Shown here in pieces: positions 60,001 through 64,000 of a stretch of DNA of 64,000 nt (position 1 is the first letter of the stretch; each line of letters opens with the position of its first letter). This stretch comes from Triops longicaudatus (lineage: Eukaryota; Arthropoda; Branchiopoda; Notostraca; Triopsidae): assembly GCA_022885665.1 (NCBI GenBank), contig JAGQDJ010000633.1, positions 682,001-746,000 of the forward strand, given 5' to 3'. A program made the position numbers and the translations under genes. The notes below the pieces were generated by a model. The model was not told the origin of the DNA and did no database searches. It saw nothing but the letters and a program-made list of their open reading frames with translations.

Positions 60001-63000
60001 CAAAGCCTATGGACAGTTGTCAGATAAGACGTGAGCGTGAAACAAGCAATGTGAAAGGTTTTAAAAGGTTTTAAAAGGTTTCCAACGAGCCTCGTATATT
60101 TACGCCATAATGCTTAATTGCTTTTTCATGCTCCCAGCTATCTAACGTCAAACGAAATGGGAAGAAACGTAGCTTTAGCCTTTGCTTGTAATATCAACGA
60201 CAAATTAATATCCGACTTTTCTACTTCCTTTCTCTATTTTACATTTTTCTCCCTTTCTTTGAATCCTACCGAACTGAGTTACATTAAACTACCAACAACA
60301 AACATGAAGCCACGAAAAACACGACACTATAAACTACGAAGAGTTGAAGAGATGAAAACCTGCCATATGGGTATTGCTATTCGACACATTTATTACATTT
60401 CCGTTCGGTTCCGCATAATTTCGAGAAATACCCACATTGTTTCAAAAAGTAGTTTTTGGTGGAGAGCGAATAAGATACTACTCGTCATGTAATGCAAAAC
60501 AAGTAGCGTCTTGGCGCACAGGTGTAAAGCTTTTAAAAAAGTAATGCCACGGGGCTTGCGAGGTCTTGGCACATTTGTGTTTGTTGCTCGGGTGACTGGG
60601 CAATCCTTTTGCTTATTCTTGGTCTACCTTTTCGTGTCCTATGTTTCCTGTATTTTCCGCCGTATACACAGCGAGGGGAAAAGAGCGCCCTGGGTACGTA
60701 AGTTTAACACCAGGAACAAGAAAGCGATTCAGCTATTCGTTCTTGCATAAACTCGTGGATTCTTTATGCCTTTTCCTACAGGGACACGAAAGTCATCCAG
60801 GAGGACAGAAAAATTCAAACAAGAATTCTGCCATTGTAATACCCTTGCTGTAAACAGTAACCTCAATAATACTACAAAATTTGTACACTTTTCACGAAAA
60901 TCCCTATTTTCCTTGAAACTTTTTTTTTTCTGCAACTCTTTTCGCACAGATTAGCATGGCTACCGGCAACTCAGAATGCATTCTGCGGTCAAGTATTGTA
61001 GTATTTGCGGCACGCAATGGTTACAAGGACCAAGGCACTCTGCAGTGGTTATCACTGGGATTAAAACGAATGCGGCGTATTGCTTTGTAATTTTCTCCTT
61101 CTAAAATATTTAAGCTCCCAACGCCAGACTTCAGCCAGGCCGCACGGGCGGCAGGCGATAACCGTTTTTGTAGAGTAAGAACGTGTCGTAACCCCTATTT
61201 GCGATAATCTCTGTCATTATTCTTGCTTCAGTGAATACTGGATGTTCTGCGGTGTTCACTTGAGTACACTTGAGTACACCGAAGAACAAAAGAAAAGAAT
61301 ATGTTGGAGAACCAATTGAGCTGTTAGGTAAAATTGTTAAGCTACTTTTAAAGTAGTCCCGTTTCCGAAAACCTTTCCTTTTCTGAAACCCTATTCAGTA
61401 CGACACTAACGCTAGTGTGTTCGGTAAAAACATCATTAGCTTATTTCATTTTCTCTCCGAATGTTTACATATTTTATTTGCAAATTAATTGTTTTTACGT
61501 TCTGGATTAGCGACGTTTAGTTGAACCTTTTATTCAGTTTATGCTGAACCGGATCTTGAAGCGGTTTACAATACAATATTGTAGCCCACTAAACCGAAAA
61601 CACATACAAACAAATCGGAAATACGATTTAAAAATGGTCACAAGTCGGATTTTTACACGGCAAAGTGACCACCACGAGCCAGAATTTCATTAACATACGA
61701 TTAGCGATGTTTTCAGTGAACTTTCACGTGTCTATGTAAGCAAATTCTTATATTATTTTTTAGTACTGCGTGCTATTTTTGCCAATTTCTCTACAATGGG
61801 AAAGTAATATGCGTTGACGAACAAGGGTAAATCCTTATAAAAGGCTTCTACTGTAGTCACATTTAAATGAATTTTAAGCTTCTGTGCAGGTTGCCAGAAG
61901 ACGTGATATTAAAACTGCTTTTAAATCAAATCATGAAGTAGCAAAGTAACTTTCAACGCAAATTCATTGGAAATTTTGCTAACGTTGCTCTCTAATTTAT
62001 GCGAACGACTGAGCCTTATGTGTAACTAAAATTGGTCCTAAGTGAAATGTTTTTCCGCGCAATTCTATGTTTGCCTTCTCTATGCTTGCTCTACCAAAGA
62101 TTAACGTATATGACAGCAAGGTCAGCTCACGAAAGTTATAAAAAGTGAAGTCGCTATAGGGAATCAAGTCCATTCAGTATAAATGTATGCCTTGCGTTTT
62201 GACTCTATGTAATTTCCTGGTCTGTATAGACAGAAGGACGCATTCACCTGAAAAAGTTCATATACAAAAAAAAGTAGCTCTTTTCTACGTTTTAGCTCGT
62301 TGACCCTGGTAGAAAGCTAGGACTTTCACACACAAAAAAAGTTCTTGGCGTGCCAGTTATACGTTAGTTTCCCTTCCCTAGCAAACACGAACACCCAGGC
62401 GAACAAACAGTTCGCAACTCTGGCCACTGAGATGCTTCAACACATGCACAAAAGAGTTCCAAGTAGGCCAGGTGTGGGGGAAAAATGGACAGTGATCCAC
62501 ACAAGGCACCATAGTTGGTTACATTATACTGGAGTGCGAAATCATAAAAAGTTTGTTTTTTTACAGTGCGACTTACGGAACAAATTCCATGGAGAAAGAG
62601 ATCGAATCGGTGGGGCTGAAAAAGCCCTCCAGGTGCAGCTCTTTAGCTGCCTGGGCGACGCCAACTGCTGGAATGATACGAATAAATTCTTAAGCATTGC
62701 GGCAAAAACAAGTATTTTCTTCGGAAATTACTGAAATCTTCAGGATCATAACTTTTTCTTTAAAAAAATAAATGGTAAAAATGACAATTCGCAAGCAAAG
62801 AATCCACGCGCTCATAAACGGCGTTCTACAGCGAACAATGTCTAACATGTGACACGTGCTTAAATGAACAGTAATAAAATATTTATCACTTAACCATATT
62901 TAAGGGATTATTTCGATGTATTCCAATAAGACACATGTGAAATAAGAAATGTATTCGTTTACCGCAATTTCCTTGTTTAGCATAGAAGCCCAGGCGTCGT

Positions 63001-63235
63001 TGAAGCTCTTTTTTGGAAAGGTCAGGTACAAGTTTATACACGATAGTTTGCAAGGTATGGTCCCTTCTGTAACTCATTAAAAAATCACGTCCGATGAATA
63101 TTACGTTGGGCTATCGTTAAAGATAAGCGGGTCTTCACCTGAGTTGGGTATGAGGTCGTGCGCTTTGTAAAGGCACTTGGCAAACTGGGCACGCAGCATT
63201 ATGCTCCACGTATTGCAAAATACACGATCGGCAAA
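57006..63235 (-). CDS. PCGF gene B: second Psc/Su(z)2-like Polycomb RING protein, 5' end missing
   Basis: Exons (minus): 63235-63139, 63066-62963, 62667-62577, 59941-59884, 59736-59635, 59557-59477, 59339-57006. The first in-window exon enters in phase 1 with the second half of a RING (FCRSC..CPVC), so the exon with the first zinc ligands and the ATG is beyond the right edge. Later phases 2,1,2,0,0,0 are the same as in gene A. VYKLVPDLSKKELQRR, DSISFSMEF, RYFKCPAAVTIRLLEKLL and DVAYIFAWKQ mark the PCGF linker and RAWUL domain. The ATG at 59339 is internal, not a start: MEPLRLRYHF completes the RAWUL and follows an ATCTAG acceptor. The 777-residue last exon is a Ser/Thr/Pro/Lys-rich tail with a basic cluster (KRKRRKKSRKKQ) and one GALDLS motif (57495-57512). 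Expected role: PRC1 subunit, overlapping with gene A. About 954 residues are visible. Confidence 0.9.
59589..59613 (-). repeat. T25 tract in front of a gene B acceptor
   Basis: A run of 25 A on the plus strand (T on the coding strand) lies in the 77-bp intron between exons 59736-59635 and 59557-59477. It would act as an extreme polypyrimidine tract, about 30 nt ahead of the ATCCAAG acceptor. Confidence 0.8.
60052..60082. repeat. Short 11-bp tandem repeat in gene B intron
   Basis: Nearly three copies of AAAGGTTTTAA in a row inside the 2.6-kb intron between exons 62667-62577 and 59941-59884. This intron otherwise holds no recognised gene or element. Confidence 0.7.
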
Positions 63236-64000
63236 CTATGGTACAAAAACCAGCGATATTACTTTTATTAGTCATAGACTACTAACCAAGCGCTGAAGTG
63301 GTAATTCAAGCATGTGTAATGTGATGTCGCTAAAAAAGCTGAGCTTGACAAGCCACAAAGGTCTTACTATTTCTCCTAAGACTAAGTATACTTTGTCAGA
63401 CATTTTAATAAGGGCCCTAACCAACTAACGCAAAAGACGGAAAATGTGCACCCTTTCTTAAAACATGCTTTCTGCACATCTTTCGCACAGAAAAGGAATA
63501 ACCAAAAAAGCAAGAGGAAACTGTTTTTATTCTTGACTATTCGGCACTGGCAGAACGATGTTTCATCGCGATCTTCTCGTGTTTGGTCCGTAATCCAAAG
63601 TAAGGGTCTTGCAATAGAACTTCCTTAGTTATCCGAAACGACGTGGTCAGAAAATAACCGTTTACTTGTTTTGTCTTTTTTACGAATACGTACTGAACTG
63701 TGATACCTTACATTATCAACATAATCGCGCAATCTAAAGCATGTTCTTTCCAGGTAATTAAAACAGTACTGGAAAAGTGAATAAGCTTAACATGAAGTTG
63801 AAACTTCACCATGAAAACCAGTTAAGGTAACGAGGTCTTTCCAAGAAGGGACGCTGACGTCTTAACAGTACACAATTAATCTCCGTAACACGAAACTAGG
63901 GAAAAGTTTCTGGAATCTATATTCCGTGACACGCTGACATCCTTTTAAATTTTGTTACAATGTGGACACGAGAGAAAGAAAGATTTTAAAAACACCACTC
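63236..64000 (-). other. PCGF gene B intron 1 (partial)
   Basis: Sequence upstream of the CCATAG acceptor at 63236. I searched the minus strand for the expected CxxC...CxH RING half, as present in gene A only 77 bp upstream of exon 2, and found none. This intron is therefore at least 765 bp, and the first coding exon lies outside the window. Confidence 0.6.

Noticed and set aside
1..64000. CRISPR arrays, bacterial operons, integrated viral genes or transposases
   Set aside because: None seen. Introns, promoters and gene families are those of an animal nuclear genome, and the transposons present are non-autonomous.

Overview
This is a nuclear genomic window from an invertebrate animal, most likely an arthropod. 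The genome is AT-rich and uses GT-AG introns. Many introns are only about 50-80 bp. There is a tyrosine decarboxylase of the octopamine-pathway type and a pair of Psc/Su(z)2-like Polycomb RING genes with very long tails. A full DDB2 gene argues against Drosophila, which as far as I know lacks it. All exon models were built by hand from reading frame, splice consensus, intron phase and remembered family motifs; no alignment was run.

Layout. 1-399 (-): first two coding exons of SEC62, running off the left edge. 1289-3652 (-): DDB2, nine coding exons per transcript, including a pair of apparently mutually exclusive 146-bp exons. 3.8-14.6 kb: no intact gene; a decayed PCNA-like sequence lies near 5.9-6.9 kb. 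14.6-20.7 kb (+): tyrosine decarboxylase (Tdc) with a TATA promoter and two possible C-termini. 20.77-22.61 kb (-): aldo-keto reductase, five exons, tail-to-tail with Tdc (27 bp between stop codons) and head-to-head with SSR3. 23.2-24.0 kb (+): SSR3/TRAP-gamma, five exons. 24.2-31.6 kb: no gene seen; a stem-loop cluster and a GA-rich tract. 31.6-38.74 kb (-): PCGF gene A (Psc/Su(z)2-like, about 950 aa). 39.2-56.9 kb: about 18 kb with no coding gene recognised, holding several pogo-like MITE copies, GA-rich blocks and a possible isolated TATA promoter. 57.0-63.24 kb (-): PCGF gene B, a paralogue of A in the same orientation whose first coding exon lies beyond the right edge.

How the genes relate. 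SEC62 and SSR3 both serve protein translocation at the ER. DDB2 recognises UV lesions in chromatin. Tdc makes tyramine, the precursor of octopamine. The two PCGF genes would encode PRC1 subunits with a RING, a RAWUL domain and a long disordered basic/Ser/Pro-rich tail. Their exon phases match throughout the visible part and several exon lengths are identical, so they are a tandem duplication. No operon-like or defence-type system was found. The most unusual features are the DDB2 exon pair, the Tdc alternative C-termini and overlapping convergent 3' ends, and the tandem PCGF pair with a shared GALDL(T/S) tail motif.
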